The notes beneath the pieces are model-generated. The model worked only from the letters and a program-made list of their open reading frames with translations, was not told where the DNA came from and searched no databases. From 66-474 sp035281745 (GTDB lineage: Bacteria > Pseudomonadota > Gammaproteobacteria > Xanthomonadales > Rhodanobacteraceae): 64,000 nt of DNA. The position numbers and the translations under genes were made by a program. Each line of letters opens with the position of its first letter. Position 1 is the stretch's first letter. The DNA is taken from assembly GCA_035281745.1 (NCBI GenBank), contig DATEDI010000014.1:62001-126000 (forward strand), read 5' to 3'. Shown one piece after another: positions 1 to 6,978 of the stretch.

Positions 1-556
<556 letters not shown>

Positions 557-579
557 GGCGGGCGGCTGAGGGCAAGACC

Positions 580-975
580 ATGACGAATCGCTTGGCGTCG
601 TGCACGTGTGGCCAACTCACCGCGCGCGTCACCGGCGAGCCCGTTCGGATCTCAGTGTGCCATTGCCTCGCCTGCCAGCGTCGCACCGGCAGCATCTTCG
701 GCGAGCAAGCGAGATTCCCGCGCGACCAGGTCACGACCTCGGGCGCGGCAACGAAATACGTCCGCGTCGGCGATGAAGGCGGTCGAGCAACGTTTCATTT
801 CTGCCCGACCTGCGGGGCCATCGTGTATTACGAAACCGAGGGGCTCGATGAATTCCTGACGATCCCGGTCGGCGCGTTCGCCGACCCGGACTTTCCGCCT
901 CCGCGCGTGTCCGTCTACGAGTCGAGAATGCACGGATGGTTGGTCATGCCTCCGGACATCGAACACATCCCGTGA
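580..975 (+). CDS. GFA family (Mss4-like fold) zinc-site protein
   Basis: 131-residue protein of the GFA (glutathione-dependent formaldehyde-activating enzyme) family. Zinc-site cysteines are visible: C8-x-C10, C27-H-C29-xx-C32 and C75-xx-C78, the spacing expected for this fold. Members bind a structural and a catalytic zinc; most have no proven substrate, so formaldehyde chemistry should not be assumed. It sits 23 bp after recA and 9 bp before recX, and could be co-transcribed with them. The ATG is the first possible start after recA. Confidence 0.85.
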   Translation: MTNRLASCTCGQLTARVTGEPVRISVCHCLACQRRTGSIFGEQARFPRDQVTTSGAATKYVRVGDEGGRATFHFCPTCGAIVYYETEGLDEFLTIPVGAFADPDFPPPRVSVYESRMHGWLVMPPDIEHIP

Positions 976-984
976 CGCGCGGCG

Positions 985-1479
985 ATGCGAACGAGACGCG
1001 GACGAAATCCGGACCAAGGCACACGTGATCGCGATGCTTACGATCGCGCGCTCGGCATGCTGGCGCGCCGCGAGTTTTCGCAACGCGAATTGCGTACGCG
1101 GCTGGAGCATGCCGGGTGCGACGAAGCCGAATCCGAAACGGCCCTCAAAAAACTGCGCGAACAGGACTATCAGAACGACGCGCGTTTCGGTGAAATGATC
1201 GTGCGGGCGCGGGTGGGACAGGGCTACGGACCCGCCCGCATCCAGGCCGAGTTGCGCTCGCACGGCCTGGGCGATGCCGCGATCCGCGCACTGCTGGATG
1301 CTGCGGACGCCGATTGGGACGCCTTGGCGAGGGCGCAACTCCGCAAGAAGTACGGCAGCAAGCCCGCCGCCGATCACGCCGAACGCGGCAAGCGCGCGGC
1401 CTTCCTCTTGCGTCGCGGTTTCAGTGCCGCCACAGTTAGAATCGTCACCCATTCCGAGGTTGGCGACTCCGGCATTTGA
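985..1479 (+). CDS. recX: RecX, regulator of RecA
   Basis: 164-residue RecX-type protein made of repeated three-helix units: RALGMLARREFSQRELRTRL, then the ALKKLREQDYQNDARF unit, and a C-terminal AAFLLRRGFS unit. RecX binds the RecA filament and blocks its extension and its ATPase and co-protease activity. Its place just downstream of recA supports the call, although a GFA gene stands between them. The length is normal for the family. alaS follows after 77 bp, a gene order common in gammaproteobacteria. Confidence 0.93.
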   Translation: MRTRRGRNPDQGTRDRDAYDRALGMLARREFSQRELRTRLEHAGCDEAESETALKKLREQDYQNDARFGEMIVRARVGQGYGPARIQAELRSHGLGDAAIRALLDAADADWDALARAQLRKKYGSKPAADHAERGKRAAFLLRRGFSAATVRIVTHSEVGDSGI

Positions 1480-1556
1480 CGTTCCGTCATGGCTTTGGCG
1501 GGCTGGCCGGTGCGCCGCCTTGACTCGCCACCACCTGAGCTTTCCGACGCAACCGC

Positions 1557-4190
1557 ATGAAAACTGCAGAGATTCGCGCACGCTTCCTCGAGTTCTTCAA
1601 GGATCGCGGCCACACCATCGTGCCTTCCGCGCCGCTGGTGCCGGCCAACGATCCGACGTTGCTGTTCACCAATTCGGGGATGGTGCAATTCAAGAACGTG
1701 TTCCTCGGCAGCGAAAAACTGCCGTACGTGCGCGCGGCGGACGTGCAGCGTTGCCTTCGCGCCGGCGGCAAGCACAACGACTTGGATTCGGTCGGTTACA
1801 CCGCGCGCCATCACACCTTTTTCGAGATGCTGGGCAACTGGTCGTTCGGCGATTACTTCAAGAAGGAAGCGATCGAGTGGGCATGGGATCTGCTGACGAA
1901 GACTTTCGGATTGCCGCCCGAAAAATTGTGGGTGACCGTCTATCACACGGACGACGAGGCATTCGGCATCTGGAAGGATGGGGTCGGCGTGCCGGCCGAG
2001 CGCATCGTCCGGATCGGCGACAACAAGGGCGCGCCGTTCGCCTCGGACAATTTCTGGCAGATGGCCGATACCGGGCCATGTGGTCCGTGCAGCGAAATCT
2101 TCTATGACCACGGCGCCGATGTCGCCGGGGGGCCGCCGGGCTCGCCCGATGAAGACGGCGATCGCTACATCGAGATCTGGAACCTGGTGTTCATGCAGTT
2201 CGATCGCGCCGAGGACGGCACGCTGTCGCCGCTGCCCGCGCCCTGCGTGGATACCGGCATGGGCCTGGAACGTCTCGCCGCGGTGCTGCAGGGCGTGCAC
2301 TCCAATTACGAAATCGACCTGTTCCAGCGCCTGATCGCTGCCGCGCAAAAACTGACGCGTTGCAGCGACCACGAAAACAAATCGCTGCGGGTGATCGCCG
2401 ACCACATCCGCGCCTGCGCGTTCCTGATCGTGGACGGCGTGCTGCCGTCGAACGAAGGTCGCGGCTACGTGCTGCGCCGGATCATCCGCCGCGCGCTCCG
2501 GCACGGCTGGATGCTGGGCGTGCGCGGTGACTTCTTCTGGAAGATGGTCGCGCCGCTGGTTGCGGAAATGGGCCAGGCCTATCCCGAGCTTGCGAAGAAG
2601 CAGGCGTTCGTCGAGGAAGCCCTGCGCGCCGAGGAGCACCGCTTCGGCGAGACGCTGGAACACGGCATGAAGGTGTTCGACGAGGTGGCTTCGAAATCGG
2701 ACAAGATCATTCCGGGCGATGATGCGTTTCGCCTCTACGACACCTACGGTTTTCCCGTTGATCTGACCGCCGACATCGCGCGCGAGCGCGGCATGAATAT
2801 GGACATGATCGGGTTCGAGCGCGCGATGGAAGCCCAGCGCGAACGTGCGCGCGCGGCCAGCAAGTTCGAGAGCAAGGCGCAACTGTCGGCGGAGGTCGCG
2901 AGCAGGCTTTCGCCGACGCAATTCCTCGGCTACGAAACGCTGGAATCGCGAGACGGCGAGGTGCTGGCGATCCTGCGCGACGGCCGCGCGGTGGAAGAAC
3001 TTGCACCCGGCGAATCCGCCGCGATCATTCTGGACCGCACCCCTTTCTATGCGGAGTCGGGCGGGCAGGTGGGCGACACCGGTGCGCTGGAGCATGCGAA
3101 CGGTCGCTTCATCGTCGAGGACACGCAAAAGTTCGGCGGCCAGTTCCACGGCCACGTCGGCGCATGGCAAGGAAATGCGCCGCTGCGCGTCGGCGAACAT
3201 GTATTCGCGCGTGTCGATGTCGCGCGCCGGCAGGCAACGGTGCTGAATCACTCGGCCACGCATCTGTTGCACGCGGCGCTGCGCGAAACCCTGGGTGCGC
3301 ACGTGACGCAAAAGGGCTCGCTGGTCGCGCCCGACCGCTTGCGTTTCGACTTCTCGCATTTCCAGCCAGTGAAGCCGGAAGAGCTTCGTCGCATCGAGAA
3401 TCGCGTCAACGAGCAGATCCGCCGCAACGACGCCGCGGAAATCCGCCAGATGGATTACGACGACGCGATCGCCACCGGCGCGATGGCGTTGTTCGGCGAA
3501 AAATACGGCGACGAAGTCCGCGTGTTGCGGATGGGCGACTTTTCGACCGAGTTGTGCGGCGGCACGCACGTCGCGCGCACCGGCGACATCGGCCTGTTCA
3601 AGATCGTCTCGGAATCAGGTGTCGCGGCTGGGATCCGTCGCATCGAGGCGCTGACCGGCGCGGGCGCAATGGCGCACGTGACGGAAGAAGAGCATCGGCT
3701 TGCCGACGTCGCCGGCCTGCTTTCATCGAGCGCGGGCGACGTGGCCGACAAGCTGCGCCTGTTGCTCGACAGGCAGAAGAAGCTGGAACGCGAACTGGAT
3801 GCGCTGAAGGCCAAGGCCGCCGGCACGGCGACTGGCGATCTGGCATCTCACGCCCAAATCGTCGCCGACATCAAGTTGGTGGCCGCGCGCATCGACGGCA
3901 TGGACGCGAAGGCCTTGCGCGACGCGGTCGACACGCTGAAACAAAAACTCGGTGACTGCGTGGTGTTGCTGGCGTCCGGCGGCGGCGGCAAGGTCGCCCT
4001 GGTTGGCGGCGTGCACGGAGCCGCGCTTGGCAAGGTCAAGGCCGGCGACGTGGTCGCGCATGTGGCCACGCAGATCGGCGGCAAGGGGGGCGGCCGGCCC
4101 GATATGGCGCAGGGCGGCGGCGTCGATTCACCCGCGCTGGATCAGGCGCTGCAAGGCTTGGCGGGCTGGGTGACGCAAGCGCTGAACTAG
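1557..4190 (+). CDS. alaS: Alanyl-tRNA synthetase
   Basis: 877-residue, full-length class II synthetase that charges tRNA-Ala. The N-terminal catalytic domain starts MKTAEIRARFLEFF and includes the motif-2 region HHTFFEMLGNWSFGDYF (about residues 87-103). The editing domain carries the zinc ligands H565-SAT-H569 and C667-GGT-H671. The C-terminal oligomerisation (C-Ala) domain ends with the glycine-rich stretch GGKGGGRPDMAQGGG. No truncation is visible. It follows recX and precedes csrA, the conserved recA-recX-alaS-csrA order. Confidence 0.99.
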   Translation: MKTAEIRARFLEFFKDRGHTIVPSAPLVPANDPTLLFTNSGMVQFKNVFLGSEKLPYVRAADVQRCLRAGGKHNDLDSVGYTARHHTFFEMLGNWSFGDYFKKEAIEWAWDLLTKTFGLPPEKLWVTVYHTDDEAFGIWKDGVGVPAERIVRIGDNKGAPFASDNFWQMADTGPCGPCSEIFYDHGADVAGGPPGSPDEDGDRYIEIWNLVFMQFDRAEDGTLSPLPAPCVDTGMGLERLAAVLQGVHSNYEIDLFQRLIAAAQKLTRCSDHENKSLRVIADHIRACAFLIVDGVLPSNEGRGYVLRRIIRRALRHGWMLGVRGDFFWKMVAPLVAEMGQAYPELAKKQAFVEEALRAEEHRFGETLEHGMKVFDEVASKSDKIIPGDDAFRLYDTYGFPVDLTADIARERGMNMDMIGFERAMEAQRERARAASKFESKAQLSAEVASRLSPTQFLGYETLESRDGEVLAILRDGRAVEELAPGESAAIILDRTPFYAESGGQVGDTGALEHANGRFIVEDTQKFGGQFHGHVGAWQGNAPLRVGEHVFARVDVARRQATVLNHSATHLLHAALRETLGAHVTQKGSLVAPDRLRFDFSHFQPVKPEELRRIENRVNEQIRRNDAAEIRQMDYDDAIATGAMALFGEKYGDEVRVLRMGDFSTELCGGTHVARTGDIGLFKIVSESGVAAGIRRIEALTGAGAMAHVTEEEHRLADVAGLLSSSAGDVADKLRLLLDRQKKLERELDALKAKAAGTATGDLASHAQIVADIKLVAARIDGMDAKALRDAVDTLKQKLGDCVVLLASGGGGKVALVGGVHGAALGKVKAGDVVAHVATQIGGKGGGRPDMAQGGGVDSPALDQALQGLAGWVTQALN

Positions 4191-4267
4191 GCCTGCCATC
4201 GCCATCCCATGTGGCGGGGGCAATAGAACCCATCTTCGGCACCGTGCCAGAAGTCACGCCGATTTCA

Positions 4268-4295
4268 TTGCGCGGGCTTGGCCCGTTCATATATA
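4268..4295 (+). promoter_or_regulatory. Candidate sigma-70 promoter upstream of csrA
   Basis: TTGCGC (4268-4273) and TATATA (4290-4295) are separated by 16 bp, in the 283-bp gap between alaS and csrA. This would give csrA its own transcript with a leader of about 170 nt. The -35 box is only a moderate match, so this is a candidate. Confidence 0.4.
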
Positions 4296-4473
4296 GTCGC
4301 GGGGCGTTTGATCGCCCCCGCACCGGTCTATTGCGGGAGATGGAGGAACCTGAACGTCGCGATGCATCCTGCGTCGGTTCGCGATCGTCCTGTCTTGCTG
4401 CGATTCGCGATCCGGAGGGGAACGCGCGTTGCGGTTTTCGGGTCCAATGGATCCGAGTGAATGGAGTTCTGTC

Positions 4474-4704
4474 ATGTTGATTTTGACCCGCCGGGTTGGG
4501 GAAACCCTGATGATCGGCGATCAGGTAACCGTTACGGTGCTGGGCGTGAAGGGCAACCAGGTACGCATCGGCATCACGGCGCCGAAGGATGTCGCGGTGC
4601 ATCGCGAAGAGATCTACCAGCGCATCAAGCAGGAACATGAGGCGGCTGGTGGCGTGCCGGTCGAGTCCGACGAGCCTGCCCGGCACGAAGCAACCCACGG
4701 CTGA
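4474..4704 (+). CDS. csrA: Carbon storage regulator CsrA
   Basis: 76-residue RNA-binding post-transcriptional regulator; it binds GGA motifs in mRNA leaders and controls carbon flux, biofilm and motility genes. The start MLILTRRVGETLMIGD is diagnostic, as are VLGVKGNQVRIGI and APKDVAVHREEIYQRI. The ATG at 4474 is preceded by GGAG seven bases upstream; in-frame codons further upstream do not fit the family. The tail (EAAGGVPVESDEPARHEATHG) is longer than the 61 residues of the E. coli protein, as is usual in this order. tRNA-Ser follows. Confidence 0.97.
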   Translation: MLILTRRVGETLMIGDQVTVTVLGVKGNQVRIGITAPKDVAVHREEIYQRIKQEHEAAGGVPVESDEPARHEATHG

Positions 4705-4752
4705 TGCGGGTAGGTCGTACGGCTTTACCGCAAGCGGAGATGCCTTTATCCT

Positions 4753-4849
4753 GATCGACCGGTTTCGCCGGCCGATCATTGCGCGCGCGAGCGGTGTGGA
4801 GGAGGCATGGATGCCGACTGGGAGGCGCACCAAGGATGGTTGGTTTGAA
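4753..4849 (+). repeat. Hairpin-plus-tail repeat, copy A (upstream of tRNA-Ser)
   Basis: An inverted repeat (GATCGACCGG 4753-4762 against CCGGCCGATC 4768-4777, one mismatch) is followed by a tail containing GGAGGCATGGATGCCGACTG. The tail is nearly identical to that of copy B at 5082-5139 and related to copy C at 5532. The core GGCAT-GG-ATGCC can itself fold. Confidence 0.7.
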
Positions 4850-4865
4850 TAAATTTTTGAAATTC

Positions 4866-4958
4866 GGAGAGATGCCCGAGAGGCCGAAGGGGCTCCCCTG
4901 CTAAGGGAGTATCGGGTCAAAAGCCTGATCGAGGGTTCGAATCCCTCTCTCTCCGCCA
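4866..4958 (+). tRNA. tRNA-Ser (GCT)
   Basis: 93-nt class II tRNA with a long variable arm. The acceptor stem GGAGAGA (4866-4872) pairs with TCTCTCC (4948-4954), then G and an encoded CCA (4956-4958). The anticodon loop is CTGCTAA with anticodon GCT, reading AGC/AGU. The T loop GGGTTCGAATCCC is canonical. Confidence 0.96.
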
Positions 4959-5019
4959 TTCAATCGTTGACGTGATTGCAGCGACACCGGATAATTCGCG
5001 GCTCGCTTTGTGTTTCAAT

Positions 5020-5038
5020 GCGTCCGTAGCTCAGCTGG
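5020..5038 (+). pseudogene. tRNA-Arg 5'-end remnant
   Basis: Nineteen bases match the first 19 bases of tRNA-Arg(ACG) at 5155 with one difference (GCGTCC against GCGCCC); with its upstream flank the duplicated stretch runs 5013-5038 and 5148-5173. The rest of the tRNA is absent; a hairpin repeat follows instead. It cannot make a tRNA. It looks like a target duplicated when the repeat at 5056-5139 arrived. Confidence 0.7.
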
Positions 5039-5055
5039 TCGAACGCGAGGCGCTT

Positions 5056-5139
5056 GCGACAGTCCGGTGGACTGTCGCGCCGAGCGTGAGGAGGAGGCAT
5101 GGATGCCGACTGGACGCTCGCACCATGGACGGTTCGAAG
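5056..5139 (+). repeat. Hairpin-plus-tail repeat, copy B
   Basis: A perfect 10-bp inverted repeat (GCGACAGTCC 5056-5065, GGACTGTCGC 5069-5078) is followed by the tail GAGGAGGCATGGATGCCGAC, shared with copy A. It lies between the tRNA-Arg 5' remnant and the intact tRNA-Arg(ACG). Confidence 0.7.
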
Positions 5140-5154
5140 TACAACAGTTCCAAT

Positions 5155-5231
5155 GCGCCCGTAGCTCAGCTGGATAGAGTACCAGGCTACGAACTTGGTG
5201 GTCGGGAGTTCGAATCTCTCCGGGCGCGCCA
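5155..5231 (+). tRNA. tRNA-Arg (ACG)
   Basis: 77-nt cloverleaf. The acceptor GCGCCCG (5155-5161) pairs with CGGGCGC (5221-5227), followed by G and CCA. The anticodon loop CTACGAA holds ACG, whose A is normally edited to inosine to read CGU/CGC/CGA. The D arm is GCTCAGCTGGATAGAGT. Confidence 0.96.
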
Positions 5232-5362
5232 TTCAACGAAGAGGCCGACGCGTTGTCGTCGGCTTCTTCGTTTCCGGCACCACCGTTTGCGTGCGTTGAC
5301 CCGCGCGAGCGGACGAACGTACCATTGCCTGCCGCCGTGCTTGCGGGCCGTCGGTGGCGTTT

Positions 5363-5439
5363 CGGGGTATAGCTCAGTCTGGTAGAGCGCCAGCTTTGGG
5401 AGCTGGATGTCGGGGGTTCGAATCCCTCTGCCCCGACCA
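5363..5439 (+). tRNA. tRNA-Pro (TGG)
   Basis: 77-nt tRNA. The acceptor CGGGGTA pairs with TGCCCCG, then A and CCA (5437-5439). The anticodon stem CCAGC/GCTGG encloses the loop TTTGGGA with anticodon TGG. It is followed at once by a strong hairpin terminator. Confidence 0.96.
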
Positions 5440-5440
5440 A

Positions 5441-5475
5441 TGACAAAAGCGGGCCCTTGTGGCCCGTTTTTGTCA
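5441..5475. terminator. Bidirectional hairpin terminator after tRNA-Pro
   Basis: Arms 5441-5455 and 5461-5475 pair over 15 bp with one G-T position and a 5-nt loop. The right arm contains TTTTT and the left arm AAAA, so it could stop transcription from both sides. It begins two bases after the tRNA-Pro CCA. Confidence 0.85.
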
Positions 5476-5499
5476 TTGAATGAAGTGTGGATGAGAACT

Positions 5500-5560
5500 G
5501 GCGCCTTCGCCAGAAGGCGCCGTTCGACTGCGGAGCCATGGATGGCGGAGCGAACATCGC
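5500..5560 (+). repeat. Hairpin-plus-tail repeat, copy C
   Basis: An inverted repeat (GGCGCCTT 5500-5507, AAGGCGCC 5514-5521) is followed by GGAGCCATGGATGGCGGAGC. The tail core is GCCAT-GG-ATGGC where copies A and B have GGCAT-GG-ATGCC, a paired change that keeps the small hairpin. Confidence 0.6.
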
Positions 5561-5635
5561 GCGCCAGCGCGATGGCCCGCAGGGCGAGCGCCGGCTAGGC
5601 GCGAGTCGTCTCTCTGCTCCGACCTTTGTTCGTGG

Positions 5636-5712
5636 TGGCGCGCCCGACTGGAATCGAACCAGCAACCGTCGGCTTAGAAGGCCGATGCTCTATCCGATTG
5701 AGCTACGGGCGC
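5636..5712 (-). tRNA. tRNA-Arg (TCT)
   Basis: 77-nt tRNA on the minus strand. The acceptor GCGCCCG begins at 5712 and pairs with CGGGCGC; discriminator G and CCA end at 5636. The anticodon loop CTTCTAA gives TCT, reading AGA/AGG. It is convergent with the tRNA-Pro unit. Confidence 0.96.
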
Positions 5713-5850
5713 GTTGCTGGCGCATTTTGACAGGAACCAGTGGAGACGTGAGTCTTGGCGGCGGCGATGAGGGCTTCGCTGCACCGGTGTGCGCGCCGGA
5801 GTAGCATTCCGGAACATTCGGCTTCGGCCGCGGCTCTCCGGGAGACCCAC

Positions 5851-6447
5851 ATGCGATTCATCGGCGCGCTGATTTTCTGGATCGTCATTGCGATCATCGC
5901 CTACTTCGTCGTTGCCTTCACCGGCGCCTACCAGGTTGGAGCGGATGTCCCGCACTGGAGCATCACGCGACAGGCCATCGGTTTCCTTCGCGAGCACACG
6001 ATCGAACGGCGTGCTACCGACATCAAGCCGCCGCCGCTGGACGATCCGGCGCTGGTCAAGCTGGGCGCCGAGCATTATTCCGAAATGTGCACGGGTTGCC
6101 ATCTCGCGCCCGGCATGGGTCATTCCGAACTGCGCGACGGCCTGTATCCGGAGCCGCCGAACCTCACGCGGTTCGCGCCCGATCCCGCGGAGTCGTTCTG
6201 GATCATCAAGCACGGCCTGAAGATGACGGCGATGCCAGCGTGGGGCGCGACCCACGACGACCACACGATCTGGGCAATGGTGGCGTATCTCCAGAAGCAG
6301 CCTCGCATGAGCGCCGCGGAGTACCAGTCGCTTACGGCGAATGCCGCGGACATGGAGGAGCATGAAGCCGCTCCGGCAAGCGCGGCGTCAGTGCCGGTGC
6401 CAGCAGCGACGGCTGCTGCGCCTGTGACTGCTTCAAGCATGCATTGA
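5851..6447 (+). CDS. Membrane-anchored mono-haem cytochrome c
   Basis: 198-residue protein. One N-terminal membrane segment (IGALIFWIVIAIIAYFVVAF, about residues 4-23) precedes a single haem c site CTGCH with a downstream GMKMTAMPAWG-like segment (KHGLKMTAMPAWG) that supplies the axial Met. It is an electron-transfer protein on the periplasmic side; its partner oxidase or reductase cannot be told. The tail after residue ~175 is rich in Ala, Pro and Val and looks disordered. The ATG at 5851 has GGGAG upstream. It stands just before the copper-type MerR/CopA operon, which may be a functional link or chance. Confidence 0.85.
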   Translation: MRFIGALIFWIVIAIIAYFVVAFTGAYQVGADVPHWSITRQAIGFLREHTIERRATDIKPPPLDDPALVKLGAEHYSEMCTGCHLAPGMGHSELRDGLYPEPPNLTRFAPDPAESFWIIKHGLKMTAMPAWGATHDDHTIWAMVAYLQKQPRMSAAEYQSLTANAADMEEHEAAPASAASVPVPAATAAAPVTASSMH

Positions 6448-6510
6448 TTTTCGGTACGACTGCATCGGTCCGGTGCCTCGCGCGGCCTGGCCTTGTGCGC
6501 CGCATGAAAA

Positions 6511-6546
6511 ACCCTTGACCCTGGACCATGGTCAAGGGTTTACACT
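6511..6546 (+). promoter_or_regulatory. MerR-type operator and promoter
   Basis: A perfect inverted repeat, ACCCTTGACC (6511-6520) and GGTCAAGGGT (6530-6539), lies across the spacer between TTGACC (-35, 6515-6520) and TACACT (-10, 6541-6546). The spacer is 20 bp, the over-long spacing that MerR-family activators correct by twisting DNA. The expected start is at 6552-6554, on or next to the ATG at 6553. Confidence 0.88.
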
Positions 6547-6552
6547 GTGCGC

Positions 6553-6978
6553 ATGAACACACATGCCGCACACCATATCACCATCGGCGGTGTCGCCCGC
6601 CGCGCCGGCGTCGGCATCGACACCATCCGTTATTACGAACGCGAAGGGCTGCTGCACGAGCCGCGGCGGCGCGCGTCCGGCTATCGCGATTACGGGCCGG
6701 ACGTGGTCGAGCGGCTGCGCTTCATCCGCCGCGCCAAGGATCTCGGCTTCACGCTGGAAGAAATCCGCGAATTGCTGGCACTTTCCACCGATCGCGAGCG
6801 CGGCGTGAAAACCGTCAAGCAGCGCGCCGAAGCGCGACTGGGCGAAGTCGAGCAGCGCATCCGCGAACTGCAGCGGATGAAACGCGGGCTGAAACAACTC
6901 ATCGACGCGTGCCCAGGGCATGGCCCGCTCGAACATTGCCCGATCCTGCGCGCGCTGGGCGGGGAGGACAAGGCATGA
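6553..6978 (+). CDS. MerR-family heavy-metal-responsive regulator
   Basis: 141-residue activator. The winged HTH (TIGGVARRAGVGIDTIRYYEREGLL) is followed by a dimerisation helix (about residues 80-115) and a C-terminal metal loop CPGHGPLEHCPIL with two cysteines and a histidine, as in copper or other soft-metal sensors of the family. ATG 6553 is preferred over the in-frame GTG at 6547 because it falls where transcription should begin, so the mRNA is probably leaderless. The stop overlaps the copA start (ATGA), so regulator and pump form one autoregulated operon. The metal (copper, or lead/cadmium/zinc) is inferred from the pump. Confidence 0.9.
   Translation: MNTHAAHHITIGGVARRAGVGIDTIRYYEREGLLHEPRRRASGYRDYGPDVVERLRFIRRAKDLGFTLEEIRELLALSTDRERGVKTVKQRAEARLGEVEQRIRELQRMKRGLKQLIDACPGHGPLEHCPILRALGGEDKA

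Noticed and set aside
1374..3569. Long minus-strand open frame (731 codons) opposite recX and alaS
   Set aside because: It lies wholly antisense to the conserved alaS frame, has Arg/His/Ala-rich composition and no domain. High GC makes such antisense frames common.
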